This document shows positions 1 through 8,352 of a stretch of DNA of 64,000 nt, in pieces. Position 1 is the first letter of the stretch. Each line of letters opens with the position of its first letter. Position numbers and translations under genes: made by a program. Under the pieces are notes generated by a model. It searched no databases, had not been told where the DNA came from, and saw only the letters and a program-made list of their open reading frames with translations. The stretch is from contig NZ_BQXY01000001.1 in assembly GCF_024341905.1 (NCBI RefSeq), forward strand, positions 839,013 to 903,012. The letters are read 5' to 3'. Origin of the DNA: Clostridium folliculivorans (lineage in GTDB: Bacteria; Bacillota; Clostridia; Clostridiales; Clostridiaceae).

Positions 1-270
1 GCTTTTGACCACTATAAGATTTTAGATTATGCAGTTGATAGATTAAGAAATAAAGTTGAGTATACTCCAATCGCATTTAATCTGCTTCCAAGATTATTTA
101 CAGTAAAAGAACTGCAAAATGTCTATGAAGCTATCATGGGAAGAGAAATACTTAATTTTAGACGAAAAATGGAAGATATGATAATTGAAACTGATGAAAA
201 GATAGAAGGAAAGCCTTTTAGACCTGCAAAAGTATTCAAATTCAATGAAAACTGGGAACATAACTTTTAA
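1..270 (+). CDS. NrtR-like NUDIX-type regulator/hydrolase, C-terminal fragment
   Basis: An open frame enters from the left edge and stops at 268-270, giving the last 89 residues of a protein whose start lies outside the window. The fragment resembles the C-terminal winged-helix part of NUDIX-related NrtR proteins: it opens with AFDHYKILDYAV, then LPRLFTVKELQNVYEAI, then NFRRKM, and ends with a RPAKVFKF-like strand. NrtR proteins repress NAD salvage genes and respond to ADP-ribose. The gene sits directly upstream of three NAD-salvage genes on the same strand, which fits that role. The NUDIX box is not visible here, so catalytic versus purely regulatory activity cannot be judged. Confidence 0.75.
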   Translation, partial: AFDHYKILDYAVDRLRNKVEYTPIAFNLLPRLFTVKELQNVYEAIMGREILNFRRKMEDMIIETDEKIEGKPFRPAKVFKFNENWEHNF

Positions 271-282
271 AATATGACTAGG

Positions 283-304
283 TTTATGTTGAAATTAACA
301 TAAA
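283..304. promoter_or_regulatory. candidate operator palindrome before the NAD salvage operon
   Basis: TTTATGTT and AACATAAA form perfect 8-bp arms around a 6-bp AT spacer. The site lies between the NrtR-like gene and the PRPP synthetase gene, about 35 bp before the latter's start. NrtR is known to bind palindromes in this kind of position. Assignment to NrtR is inference. Confidence 0.45.
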
Positions 305-339
305 TATGTGTGATTTATAAAATATGGAGGGAAGTTTTT

Positions 340-1134
340 ATGATATATCTAAATAATAAAAAAGTACAAATTAAGAAGTTTCCTAATGGGGAAGCATTAA
401 TTGATAGTGAGAGTTTAGTTATTAATAGTTATGATAATGAAATAAAGATAAAGTTTGAAAGCGATGAAGATATAACTCATTTGATATTTTTAAAAGGACA
501 TTTAGATGAACTAAATAAAAAATGTAGTCTTATAATCCCTTATATGCCTTATTCAAGAATGGATAGAACAGAGGGGATGACAGTTTTTACTCTCAAACAT
601 CTTTGTAGACTTATAAATAGCTTAAATTTTGAAAGAGTTACTGTATATGAGCCACATTCAGAGGTATCTGTTGCATTGTTAGATAGAGTTAAGGTTGTAA
701 ATATGTCTCAAGCCTTAACAAAAGAACTTTTGAAAAATCTTAATAGTGAAGATGACATATATTTAGTTTATCCAGATGCAGGGGCTGCAAAAAGATATGA
801 AAAGCAGATAGAGCATGAAATGGTGCTTACAGCAAATAAAGAAAGAGATTTTAAAACAGGACGTATTAAAAGTCTTAAGATAAATGGAGAGGTTTCATCG
901 AAAGCTTTTAAAGCAGTAATTGTTGATGATTTATGTTCAAAAGGTGGAACATTTATATTAACTGCTGAGGAACTTAAAAAGCTTGGTGCTAAGGAGATAT
1001 ATCTAGTTGTAACCCACTGTGAAGATACCATTTTTGAAGGTGATATATTGAAGACTGATTTGATTCAAGAAGTATTTACAACTAATAGTATATTAAGTAA
1101 ATCTCACGAAAAAATTAGGATACATGAAATATAG
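340..1134 (+). CDS. short ribose-phosphate pyrophosphokinase-like protein of the NAD salvage operon
   Basis: Predicted to make phosphoribosyl pyrophosphate (PRPP) from ribose-5-phosphate and ATP. At 264 residues it is shorter than housekeeping Prs (about 310-320). Recognisable parts are FPNGE (14-18), PYMPYSRMDR (67-76, the PYxxYxRxDR region), YPDAGAAKRY (144-153) and the PRPP loop VDDLCSKGGT (195-204). The loop has SKGGT where Prs normally has DTGGT. The ATG at 340 is preferred over an upstream GTG at 310 because GGAGGG lies at 326-331. The nicotinamidase and NAMPT genes follow on the same strand. Prs-like genes are known to pair with nadV in bacteria and phages, so it probably supplies PRPP for NAMPT. 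Confidence 0.82.
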   Translation: MIYLNNKKVQIKKFPNGEALIDSESLVINSYDNEIKIKFESDEDITHLIFLKGHLDELNKKCSLIIPYMPYSRMDRTEGMTVFTLKHLCRLINSLNFERVTVYEPHSEVSVALLDRVKVVNMSQALTKELLKNLNSEDDIYLVYPDAGAAKRYEKQIEHEMVLTANKERDFKTGRIKSLKINGEVSSKAFKAVIVDDLCSKGGTFILTAEELKKLGAKEIYLVVTHCEDTIFEGDILKTDLIQEVFTTNSILSKSHEKIRIHEI

Positions 1135-1145
1135 GAGGCGATATT

Positions 1146-1685
1146 ATGAGAAAGTTGTTAGTAGTGGTTGATTATCAAAAGGATTTTGTAGATGGAGCAT
1201 TAGGCTTTGAGAAGGCTGTAGAGCTTGAGAAACCTATATATGATAAAGTTAAGAAGTATCTAGATGAAGGCGAAAAGGTTCTATTTACCTATGATACTCA
1301 TCATGAAAATTACCTAGAAACAAGAGAAGGAAAAAACTTACCTGTTATACATTGTATTGAAGGATCACAAGGACATGAGCTTTATGGAAGCCTTAAGGAA
1401 TTTAAGAATGTGAAAAACGCCTATCATTATAATAAAGGAAGTTTTGGAATAAGTCCTGCTGATATGATTAAGATAACTGAGGATCTAGGTGAGGAAATAG
1501 GGACTATTGAGCTTATAGGTGTAGTTACAAATATGTGTGTTGTAAGTAATGTGGTAACCTTTCAGTCTCAGTATACTAATGCTGACATAAGTGTTGATGG
1601 TGCATTATGCGGAAGCTTTGATGAAGCCCTTCATGATAAAGTATTAGATGTAATTGAAAGCTTGCAAGTGAAGGTAATGAGATAA
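1146..1685 (+). CDS. pncA: nicotinamidase (isochorismatase family)
   Basis: Hydrolyses nicotinamide to nicotinate and ammonia in the cytoplasm. The 179 residues carry the cysteine-hydrolase triad Asp9 (VVDYQKDF), Lys97 (NKGSFG) and Cys131 (VVTNMCVVSN, with the usual cis-peptide before it). Metal ligands are likely Asp50, His52 and His53 (YDTHH). An AGGAGG overlaps the preceding gene's stop codon, so the two are tightly coupled. Its presence beside a NAMPT is notable, because both enzymes consume nicotinamide: one leads to nicotinate, the other directly to nicotinamide mononucleotide. Another isochorismatase-fold amidase is possible, but context favours PncA. Confidence 0.85.
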   Translation: MRKLLVVVDYQKDFVDGALGFEKAVELEKPIYDKVKKYLDEGEKVLFTYDTHHENYLETREGKNLPVIHCIEGSQGHELYGSLKEFKNVKNAYHYNKGSFGISPADMIKITEDLGEEIGTIELIGVVTNMCVVSNVVTFQSQYTNADISVDGALCGSFDEALHDKVLDVIESLQVKVMR

Positions 1686-1752
1686 AAAGGTACTGATATA
1701 TAAATATTTGACTTAAATAAATATAGTTATAGAGAATAAAAGGGGAATAATT

Positions 1753-3222
1753 ATGAATCCAATATTGCTTACAGATTTTTACAAAACAATTCACCATATA
1801 TGTTATGCAGAAGGAATGACTAAGCTTGTTAGTTATTGGACTCCGAGAATGTCTAGAAAAGAAAACATGAACAAGGTTGTAATGTTTGGACTTCAATCTT
1901 TTATAAAGAAATATTTGATTGAGTATTTTAATGAGAATTTCTTTAATGCTTCAAAAGAAGAAATAGTATCAGAATACAAAAGAATTATATCTAGAACAAT
2001 GGGAGATATAGCTGCGGATACAAAGCATATTGAAGCACTATATGATCTAGGATATCTACCAATACAAATTAAGGCTATACAAGAAGGAGAGAGAGTTAAT
2101 ATAAAGACTCCTATGATTGAAATTACTAATACCCATGAGGACTTTGCTTGGCTTGTAAATTACTTAGAAACCTTCATGAGTTGTAATATATGGCAACCTA
2201 TGACTAGTGCAACTATAGCCTATAGATATAGAGAGATAGTAGAATGTTATTACAATAAAACCGTAGATAATGGAGATGTTAGAAGAGCTTGTGGTGATTT
2301 CAGCATGAGGGGGTTCAGTTCCATAGAAAGTGCTCAATCTAGTAGTTCAGGCCATTTACTTTCTTTCGTAGGTACCGCAACAATACCAGCAATTGATTAT
2401 TTAGAAAAATATTATAACTGTAATATTGATGAAGAAGTAGTTGCTGTGGGAACTCCGTCAACAGAGCATAGTGTTATGTGTAGTTATGGAGATGATGAAA
2501 TCGGTGCATATAAAACTCTTATAAATGATAAGTTTCCAAAGGGAAATCTAAGCATAGTATCAGACACCTATGATTACTGGAATGTTATAACCTCCATAAT
2601 TCCAAAACTAAAAGAAGATATCTTAAATAGAGATGGTAAAATAATAATAAGAGGGGATAGTGGAGATCCTGTTAAGATAATCTGCGGAGATAAGGAGGCT
2701 TTAAAGGAAAGTCCAGAATATAAAGGGACCGTTGAACTTTTATACGAAATCTTTGGCGGTCATATAAATGCTAAAGGTTATAAGGTGTTAAATGAAAAAA
2801 TAGGAACTATTTATGGTGATAGCATTACAGTTGAAAGATGTGAAGAGATATGTAAGGGTCTAGAGGAGAAAGGTTTTGCAGTAAGTAACTGTACACTGGG
2901 TATAGGCTCTTATACTTATCAGTATAACACAAGAGATACCTTTGGATTTGCGCTAAAAGCTACTCATGCGATAATAAATGGAACAGAAAAATTTATATTT
3001 AAGGATCCAAAAACAGATACAGACAACTTTAAAAAATCTCAAAAAGGCATGTGTTATGTTTATAGGGATGGACAAGATGTTTTGTATAAGGATGAATTAA
3101 CTTTAAGTGAACAAGAAAAACTAAATGATAATCTTTTAAAGACTGTATTTAGAGATGGAAAGCTTGTAAGAGACTTTTCTCTAAAAGAAATAAGAGATAG
3201 ATTACATTTAAATAGATTTTAA
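1753..3222 (+). CDS. nadV: nicotinamide phosphoribosyltransferase (NAMPT)
   Basis: Transfers phosphoribose from PRPP to nicotinamide to make nicotinamide mononucleotide. The 489 residues match NAMPT rather than the nicotinate enzyme: the N-terminus is NPILLTDFYK (2-11) with RMSR shortly after, DFSMRGFSS lies at 182-190, GTPSTEHS at 233-240 (His239 matches the phosphorylated active-site histidine region) and RGDSGDP at 300-306. The start follows AAAGGGGAA with normal spacing. A 67-bp gap separates it from pncA. It is the last gene before a strong terminator, closing the NAD salvage operon. Confidence 0.88.
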   Translation: MNPILLTDFYKTIHHICYAEGMTKLVSYWTPRMSRKENMNKVVMFGLQSFIKKYLIEYFNENFFNASKEEIVSEYKRIISRTMGDIAADTKHIEALYDLGYLPIQIKAIQEGERVNIKTPMIEITNTHEDFAWLVNYLETFMSCNIWQPMTSATIAYRYREIVECYYNKTVDNGDVRRACGDFSMRGFSSIESAQSSSSGHLLSFVGTATIPAIDYLEKYYNCNIDEEVVAVGTPSTEHSVMCSYGDDEIGAYKTLINDKFPKGNLSIVSDTYDYWNVITSIIPKLKEDILNRDGKIIIRGDSGDPVKIICGDKEALKESPEYKGTVELLYEIFGGHINAKGYKVLNEKIGTIYGDSITVERCEEICKGLEEKGFAVSNCTLGIGSYTYQYNTRDTFGFALKATHAIINGTEKFIFKDPKTDTDNFKKSQKGMCYVYRDGQDVLYKDELTLSEQEKLNDNLLKTVFRDGKLVRDFSLKEIRDRLHLNRF

Positions 3223-3227
3223 GATAT

Positions 3228-3270
3228 GAAAAGTTCAGCATTAATTTACTTAATGTTGAACTTTTTTTTA
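3228..3270 (+). terminator. Rho-independent terminator of the NAD salvage operon
   Basis: AAAGTTCAGCATTAA pairs with TTAATGTTGAACTTT (one G-T wobble) around a short loop and runs into a T-tract. It lies directly after the NAMPT stop. Confidence 0.85.
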
Positions 3271-3603
3271 TTGTAAAAGGATATAAAATTTTCAAGTTAG
3301 CTGAAACTAGATATTTAAATGTTTGCAGAAGTTTTTTTATTTATCAAATTTAAATACAACTGCATATTAATAATTATATGACTGAAATTAAATATTCATT
3401 TATAAGTTTAGGAATGGGGTGTTAGAATAATATATTTTTTATAATACGTGCAACTTGGTATTAGTTAGTATTTACATTAAATATAAATAGATATAATGGG
3501 AAATTCACGAAGTTAATCTATAAGTAGTTTATTTTGATGTTTGAATTTCAAATTTGAGAAAAGAAGATTAAGATAACAAGAATTTGATGAAGGAGATATT
3601 AAT
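3271..3603. other. intergenic region before the PF06541 membrane protein gene
   Basis: No ORF, structured RNA or repeat family member is evident. A weak promoter-like pair, TTTACA at 3471 and TATAAT at 3492, has only a 15-bp spacer. AAGGAGAT lies just before the downstream start. Confidence 0.4.
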
Positions 3604-4293
3604 ATGTTATTTTCAAAAGATCCACTTAAAGAGAAAGACAAAACTTTTGCAGAAGGGCTTAATTTTTATAAGCTAGTGTGGATTTTCTTTATTGGCAGCA
3701 TATTAGGAGTTTTGGTGGAAACCGTATGGTGTTTCTTGACTCTACATAGAATAGAGAGCAGAAGTGGTTTGATTTATGGGCCATTTAATCTGGTTTATGG
3801 TTTTGGATCAATGGCAATAACTCTAAGTTTATATTGGCTTCGTAAAAAAGACAGCATATACGTTTTTATAGGTGGATTTTTAGTTGGCGGAATCTTCGAA
3901 TATATTTGTAGTTGGATACAAGAAGTGATATTTGGCACGGTGTCATGGGAGTACAGCGGAATTTTACTTAACATTCAAGGAAGAACCAACTTCTTTTACT
4001 GTATATTTTGGGGGATTTTATCTGTCATTTGGATTAAAGTAGTTTACCCAGGTATGTCTGCAATTATTGAAAAAATACCATATAAAAAGGGAATAATCAT
4101 CACCTGGGTTATAGTAGGATTTATGACCTTCAACTCTAGTATTTCAGCTATGGCAGTATTTAGAGGAACTGAGAGACACAGTGGATTACCAGCTTCTAAC
4201 TCTATTGAGAGATTTTTAGACAAACACTATCCGGACGAAAAGTTAAAAAAAGTTTATCCTAATATGATTTATGTTCAGAATAAAGCAAAGTAA
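3604..4293 (+). CDS. PF06541 family membrane protein (putative ABC transporter type IV / CmpB)
   Basis: A 229-residue integral membrane protein with about five hydrophobic segments. The first transmembrane part contains GSILGVLVETVWCFLT, followed by RSGLIYGPFNLVYGFGS. This ESRSGLIYGPFNxVYGFG region is the hallmark of PF06541, which is common in Clostridium and other Firmicutes and has no firmly established function. No ATP-binding partner is encoded nearby, so the ABC transporter label is weak. The gene stands alone, with AAGGAGATATT before the ATG. The C-terminal 45 residues are hydrophilic. Confidence 0.75.
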   Translation: MLFSKDPLKEKDKTFAEGLNFYKLVWIFFIGSILGVLVETVWCFLTLHRIESRSGLIYGPFNLVYGFGSMAITLSLYWLRKKDSIYVFIGGFLVGGIFEYICSWIQEVIFGTVSWEYSGILLNIQGRTNFFYCIFWGILSVIWIKVVYPGMSAIIEKIPYKKGIIITWVIVGFMTFNSSISAMAVFRGTERHSGLPASNSIERFLDKHYPDEKLKKVYPNMIYVQNKAK

Positions 4294-4480
4294 GTGTAAA
4301 GATAATATTATATAGTGTGGAAATATTAACTGTGAATTGAATGTAATTGAGTTTTTGTAGGATTAAAAGATGGTTAAACCATTTCTTTTATTTATAAAAA
4401 TCTTCCAATGAATGAAGCGTAATATTAACTAATTCAGATAAAGTTCCTTTATTCTTATATTTCAGATGGTAATATAACTA

Positions 4481-4582
4481 TAGGGTTCCTAGCTCAAACC
4501 TTAAGTTATGAATTTTGCTTGCAATAGATTTTGCAAGACTTCTGCGGTGAGTATAATTTAATCTTTAACCTGAGATACCTAT
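4481..4582. repeat. Rep-C palindromic element, degenerate copy
   Basis: Begins TATAGGGTTCCTAGCTCAA and ends near GATACCTATA, which is its imperfect inverted terminus. It abuts the better-preserved copy at 4581-4686 and matches that copy's reverse-complemented end. Confidence 0.55.
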
Positions 4583-4686
4583 AAAGAGTTCCTATATCGA
4601 AACTTAATTTATACTTGTTCGAAAATCGTGGCTCCTGAGGATTTTCGAACAAGTATAAATTAATAGTTGAGCTAGGAACTCTTTAT
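4581..4686. repeat. Rep-C palindromic element, near-perfect hairpin
   Basis: A 106-bp near-perfect palindrome. The termini ATAAAGAGTTCCTA (4581-4594) and TAGGAACTCTTTAT (4673-4686) are exact inverted repeats. Inner arms continue with TTTATACTTGTTCGAAAATC and its complement around a loop near 4630-4640. Related copies lie at 22560-22661 and 57962-58061. It has no coding capacity. Confidence 0.8.
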
Positions 4687-4717
4687 TTAGCACCATAAAA
4701 TTATAAAATTATAAGAA

Positions 4718-4765
4718 TATAAAATTATATAAATATAAAATTATATAAATATAAAATTATATAAA
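4718..4765. repeat. 16-bp AT-only tandem repeat, three units
   Basis: TATAAAATTATATAAA occurs three times without mismatch at 4718, 4734 and 4750. It sits 20 bp past the 3' end of the minus-strand acetyltransferase gene and just after a Rep-C element. Confidence 0.8.
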
Positions 4766-4785
4766 TATATAGGAAATATGCGGCT

Positions 4786-5358
4786 TCACAGGTGGTATTG
4801 ATCCTTTTGAAGAGCAAAAATAACCCTATCTTCAAACAAAGCAGTTTTGAAATTAAAAGAAATACCTTTTATCAAAAGTTCTTCCTTAAAGCCGAGTTTA
4901 ACAACTAAATGTATGGAACGTTTATTGTCAGGATTAATAGAAGCTTCTACTTTTGTTAGCTTTATTATATTAAAGGCAAAATCTAATACTTTTATTGCAC
5001 ACTCAGTCATTATATTTTGATTTAAATATTTGCTGTTCAGCATATAACCTATTTCTGATTTGAAATTAAAAATGTCAAAGCTATGCAAAGATATTAACCC
5101 AACCACTTTGTCAGTTAATTTATCTGAAATGCACCAACGGATAAAGTTTTTATTTGAATATCCTTTAAGAAAAGCTATAACTGTTTTCTTCGCCTGCTCC
5201 ATATCACTCATAGTTTCACTTTGTTGATACTTGACGGCAAGTGGATCAGAGTACAATTCATATAAATCTTTAGAATCTTTAGCGGTTACCTGTCTTAATA
5301 TAAATCTCTCTGTTTCTAGTTCAGGAAAATTTATAAAAATGGAATCTATTGAATTCAT
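4786..5358 (-). CDS. GNAT family N-acetyltransferase (RimJ/RimL type)
   Basis: A 190-residue acetyl-CoA-dependent acyltransferase. The N-terminus FPELETERFILRQVTAKDSKDL is the classic beginning of Acetyltransf_3 / RimJ-RimL enzymes. Later parts are VGLISLHSFD, EIGYMLNSKYLNQNIMTEC and NPDNKRSIHLVVKLGF, the last being the motif-A/B helix typical of the fold. Related proteins modify ribosomal protein N-termini, antibiotics or small metabolites, and the substrate here cannot be told. AAAGGAGC precedes the ATG at 5358. It is a single gene with opposite orientation to the flanking plus-strand genes. Confidence 0.82.
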   Translation of the reverse strand: MNSIDSIFINFPELETERFILRQVTAKDSKDLYELYSDPLAVKYQQSETMSDMEQAKKTVIAFLKGYSNKNFIRWCISDKLTDKVVGLISLHSFDIFNFKSEIGYMLNSKYLNQNIMTECAIKVLDFAFNIIKLTKVEASINPDNKRSIHLVVKLGFKEELLIKGISFNFKTALFEDRVIFALQKDQYHL

Positions 5359-5540
5359 TTAAGCTCCTTTATTAAAGATACCTTATTTCTTTTATAGTAA
5401 ATACAAAAATATTTTATCATAAATTACAGATTTTGTGTGACAGGTTACACATTCTTCTTTTTTTATTCTTTAGCATATATTATTTTTTTAAGATGCTAAT
5501 CATACTTGTTCATATTGCTTACGTAAGATATTTCCTAAAT

Positions 5541-5570
5541 AATAAAAACTTAGCTGTATACACAGCTAAG
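5541..5570 (-). terminator. terminator of the TIGR03987 gene
   Basis: On the minus strand CTTAGCTGT and ACAGCTAAG form a perfect 9-bp stem with a 4-nt loop, followed by TTTTTATT. It lies about 50 bp past the stop of the minus-strand gene at 5619. Confidence 0.8.
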
Positions 5571-5618
5571 TAATAAATATGTAGTAATAAAAATTGAAAA
5601 ATATTAATTACCTTAAGA

Positions 5619-6014
5619 TTATTTGGACATGCCCATGAACATACCGATAAAATATGGAATCAGCCAAACTAGCCATACAAAAATACTAAACTTATGAAAT
5701 ACTTTTTTCTTTTCAGCATCATTAGAGTATATAACATAAGTAGCCCAAAGTGCATGGAAAGCCATAAGTAAAATTGCTAAAGCTCCAGTTATACCATGTA
5801 TATTTTGAGCTAGGCCTGATCTTACAGAATTACCTTCCTTTGAAATCATAGTCATTAGACTAGTTCCTATTGTATCGAATAAAAAGCCAGTCCAAAAAAT
5901 GCATACTTGATACTTTGTTAAAATCTTTGTCTTTCTTTCCCAAAATACACCTATAGTGTAAAATACTAATGCTAATGTTATTGAGATTATAGCAATTATT
6001 AATTTAAAATCCAT
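5619..6014 (-). CDS. TIGR03987/HsmA-type small membrane protein
   Basis: A 131-residue protein with four hydrophobic segments (roughly 5-24, 38-56, 71-94 and 108-127), consistent with an integral membrane protein. The segment TGFLFDTIGTSLM and the NIHGITGALAILLMAFHALWA region match the TIGR03987 family as I remember it. The conserved histidines in the third helix could bind a cofactor, but no function is established. AAGGGGGAAC precedes the ATG. It is a single gene with its own terminator; the gap up to 6290 shows nothing else recognisable. Confidence 0.65.
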   Translation of the reverse strand: MDFKLIIAIISITLALVFYTIGVFWERKTKILTKYQVCIFWTGFLFDTIGTSLMTMISKEGNSVRSGLAQNIHGITGALAILLMAFHALWATYVIYSNDAEKKKVFHKFSIFVWLVWLIPYFIGMFMGMSK

Positions 6015-6290
6015 TGTAGTTCCCCCTTTAGTTCAATAATGGATATTATATAACTGGTTTGTGGTCTAAACATGACCAAATTTTATTAAAACAACATATT
6101 TGAACATTTCATAATTAAATTTATATTTTAATTTTGATATTGTATTTAAAACATTACGCACAATACTACTTTATACAACTACTTGTTGTTTTTTGTTTGG
6201 GGAATTATAAATTTTTTTGACGTAAATAGAAAGTATTTATTATATGCATATCTATCAACATTTATTCATTGTAAGCGTAAAATATATGGA

Positions 6291-6995
6291 TTAGGCAGAA
6301 AAAAACATTAAGCTGCCCCTATCAACTAATGGGGTATCACTAAGGAAAATAGGTTTAACTTGATACTTATCTAAAAAACTTAGTACTAGTTCACCATATT
6401 TATAATTTTTTAAATTACCATAAAAAATAATTTCTTTTTTAGAAAGTAAACCACAGGTTCCGCCGATAAAACCATAATTTAACCCAGGTAAATCAATATG
6501 ACCAGGTGGAAGAAGCAAAACATCAAAGTCTTTTGCAATTAGTTCGTTATGTATTTTTATATCAGAAGTTATTATAGCTTTATCGCTTACAATTGCACAT
6601 GAACATTTAGTGTATCCTTGAGTTACGTTAATAAGCCTTTTGTGCTCAATATATTTTAGTAGCATTTTATCTGTGAAATTTATATTGTGTATAAAAGTAT
6701 CTTTTAGATTAACAGCATTTAATATTATATCTTCAGGATACTTTGAAGATAAGCTTTTATCTGAAAAGACTGGATTTAATCCAAGGTTTTTTAATTCAGC
6801 TATAAAGTTTGCAGACATATCTTTTTGAACTAAAACGGTATTATTATCCAATATATTAAGCTGTATATCTGGATGACCATCTATAGCAGGATATAAGTTT
6901 TGACATCTGGGTACTTTAATGATATTAACGTTTAAAGATCTTAACTTTTTTTCTTCGTCCGGTAAGATTCTATAATCAACAAAGCAATAATTCAA
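6291..6995 (-). CDS. DUF6873 family protein, predicted guanidino-modifying-enzyme (GME) fold
   Basis: A 234-residue protein I assign to the clostridial DUF6873 'GME fold' family. GME enzymes (arginine deiminase, dimethylargininase, amidinotransferases) attack guanidino groups with a cysteine assisted by histidine and acidic residues. Candidate active-site elements are DGHPD (39-43), PPGHIDLPG (163-171, His166) and GGTCGLL (178-184, Cys181), the last resembling the GME cysteine position near the C-terminus. The start is TTG with AAGGAGTG before it; no ATG gives this N-terminus. It is a single gene on the minus strand, and the substrate is unknown. Confidence 0.6.
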   Translation of the reverse strand: MNYCFVDYRILPDEEKKLRSLNVNIIKVPRCQNLYPAIDGHPDIQLNILDNNTVLVQKDMSANFIAELKNLGLNPVFSDKSLSSKYPEDIILNAVNLKDTFIHNINFTDKMLLKYIEHKRLINVTQGYTKCSCAIVSDKAIITSDIKIHNELIAKDFDVLLLPPGHIDLPGLNYGFIGGTCGLLSKKEIIFYGNLKNYKYGELVLSFLDKYQVKPIFLSDTPLVDRGSLMFFSA

Positions 6996-7260
6996 TATAT
7001 CACTCCTTAAATTTTAATTGGCACATTGTACATAATATATTTTAAACACTAATATAAAAAATTTACTTTGTCCTACAAGGTCAATTCTATAAAAAAATAA
7101 ATTTTTTAAATTAAAATACAGTGAGTTTAAAGTGTGTTAACCCTAGTAAAGTAAGTGTAATAGATAAAAACTCATTATGCAATGTCGATTTGTGAATGTT
7201 TAATTTCTGTATATAGGAGAAATTTTAATACATACTATATTTAAGAAAGGAGTGAGCGGA

Positions 7261-8151
7261 ATGTTATTGCTGAAGCTTGCTTACGAAGGAGAACAGTACT
7301 TCATAGAAGATATACAGAATATCAGAAATATGCTAAAAGAAAAAAATATAACAATTGGTATTTCTGAAAGTTTAGAAAATAATACCCACTTCGTAAAGAT
7401 ATTTTGTGATGATGATGACTATAATGATAGATTGAAATCAATAATATATCTCTATATAAGCAACATATTATATAGAGTTGTAATAGATGTATTTAAGAAA
7501 AGAGAAATGTTTGAATATCTCACAGACACATATTTTTTCTTGAAGCATGATGAACTTCTAGAAGTTGAAGAAGATATAATGAATGTACTAAACATGCAAG
7601 AAGCCATTTCTGATGAAAGCAGTGTTTACTGTATGAATAGAATTAATTCTATAATTGAAGTAATAAGAGCTTGTATAGAGGAAAATGAGGAAATTAATAT
7701 AAACGGTTTTATTACGTTTAGAATGAAAGAATTAATAGGGGAAATAGAGAGGATAATTGATAAAGTAGTAGAAAAATATATGGTGGAGAAGGAATACAAA
7801 GAATTTATAAAGCTTCTTAAATACTTTGTTGATATACAGGAAAGCAGAATAGAAGAAGTAAATCTAATTATAGAAGATGACGGTGGATATAAGATAACTA
7901 ACAGTGAGGGCAAAGATATATTTCAAGATTTTATAAGTGACTTAAGTGAATGCAAGCTTGGTGCTGGAGTTAATGTAGAAGATGTTATAATAAGTGGTCT
8001 TATAACTAATTGTCCTGAAAAGATAATTATTCACAATAGGGAGTTATGCCTAAATAGAGAGTTTTTAGATACCATATCAAATGTGTTTGAGGAAAGAGTA
8101 GCCTACTGCGATGATTGCAAAATTTGTGGAAAAAATAAAATAAAAATTTAA
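7261..8151 (+). CDS. ytxC: putative sporulation protein YtxC
   Basis: A 296-residue, mostly helical, acidic protein matching the YtxC-like family (PF08812), found in endospore formers and annotated as sporulation-related without a defined biochemical role. The central helices contain YFFLKHDELLEVEEDI and FITFRMKEL, the most conserved part of the family. The C-terminus has a CDDCKICGK cysteine cluster. The ATG at 7261 is chosen because AAAGGAGTG lies just upstream and would overlap the alternative GTG at 7252. In Bacillus and Clostridium ytxC commonly sits near thrS and infC, and here infC follows directly. Confidence 0.8.
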   Translation: MLLLKLAYEGEQYFIEDIQNIRNMLKEKNITIGISESLENNTHFVKIFCDDDDYNDRLKSIIYLYISNILYRVVIDVFKKREMFEYLTDTYFFLKHDELLEVEEDIMNVLNMQEAISDESSVYCMNRINSIIEVIRACIEENEEININGFITFRMKELIGEIERIIDKVVEKYMVEKEYKEFIKLLKYFVDIQESRIEEVNLIIEDDGGYKITNSEGKDIFQDFISDLSECKLGAGVNVEDVIISGLITNCPEKIIIHNRELCLNREFLDTISNVFEERVAYCDDCKICGKNKIKI

Positions 8152-8158
8152 TATAGTA

Positions 8159-8187
8159 TTGACAGTAATTACTGCAAATGATATATT
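8159..8187 (+). promoter_or_regulatory. sigma-A promoter of the infC-rpmI-rplT operon
   Basis: TTGACA at 8159-8164 and TATATT at 8182-8187 are separated by exactly 17 bp. The promoter begins 8 bp after the ytxC stop, so the ribosomal operon is transcribed separately from a long leader. Confidence 0.8.
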
Positions 8188-8194
8188 ATTTATT

Positions 8195-8352
8195 GTGTCA
8201 AGAAGAAACAGCCGTTTCTCACCTTACAGCAAAGCTAGTAAGGTTATGAATTACTTACGATTTTTTTCGGTGAATGTGGTAATTGAGGGCGGCTTATGCC
8301 GCCCTTTTATTATTTATATAAAGGTGTTCTTTTCTACCGGAGGTGAACAAAT
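8195..8352 (+). promoter_or_regulatory. infC leader with intrinsic attenuator (L20-leader-like)
   Basis: The roughly 160-nt leader holds a hairpin (ACCTTAC / GTAAGGT, about 8220-8246) and then a perfect GGGCGGC-TTAT-GCCGCCC terminator at 8287-8304 with a following T-rich run, all before the infC ribosome binding site. In Bacillus the same operon is attenuated by L20 binding its leader. Whether this leader binds L20 is inference. Confidence 0.65.

Noticed and set aside
310..339. GTG start extending the PRPP synthetase-like protein by 10 residues
   Set aside because: The extension would encode the ribosome binding site of ATG 340 and has no site of its own.
1576..1896. 106-codon antisense frame over the pncA-nadV junction
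   Set aside because: It is opposite two well-supported genes, its composition resembles reverse-translated coding sequence, and it has no motif.
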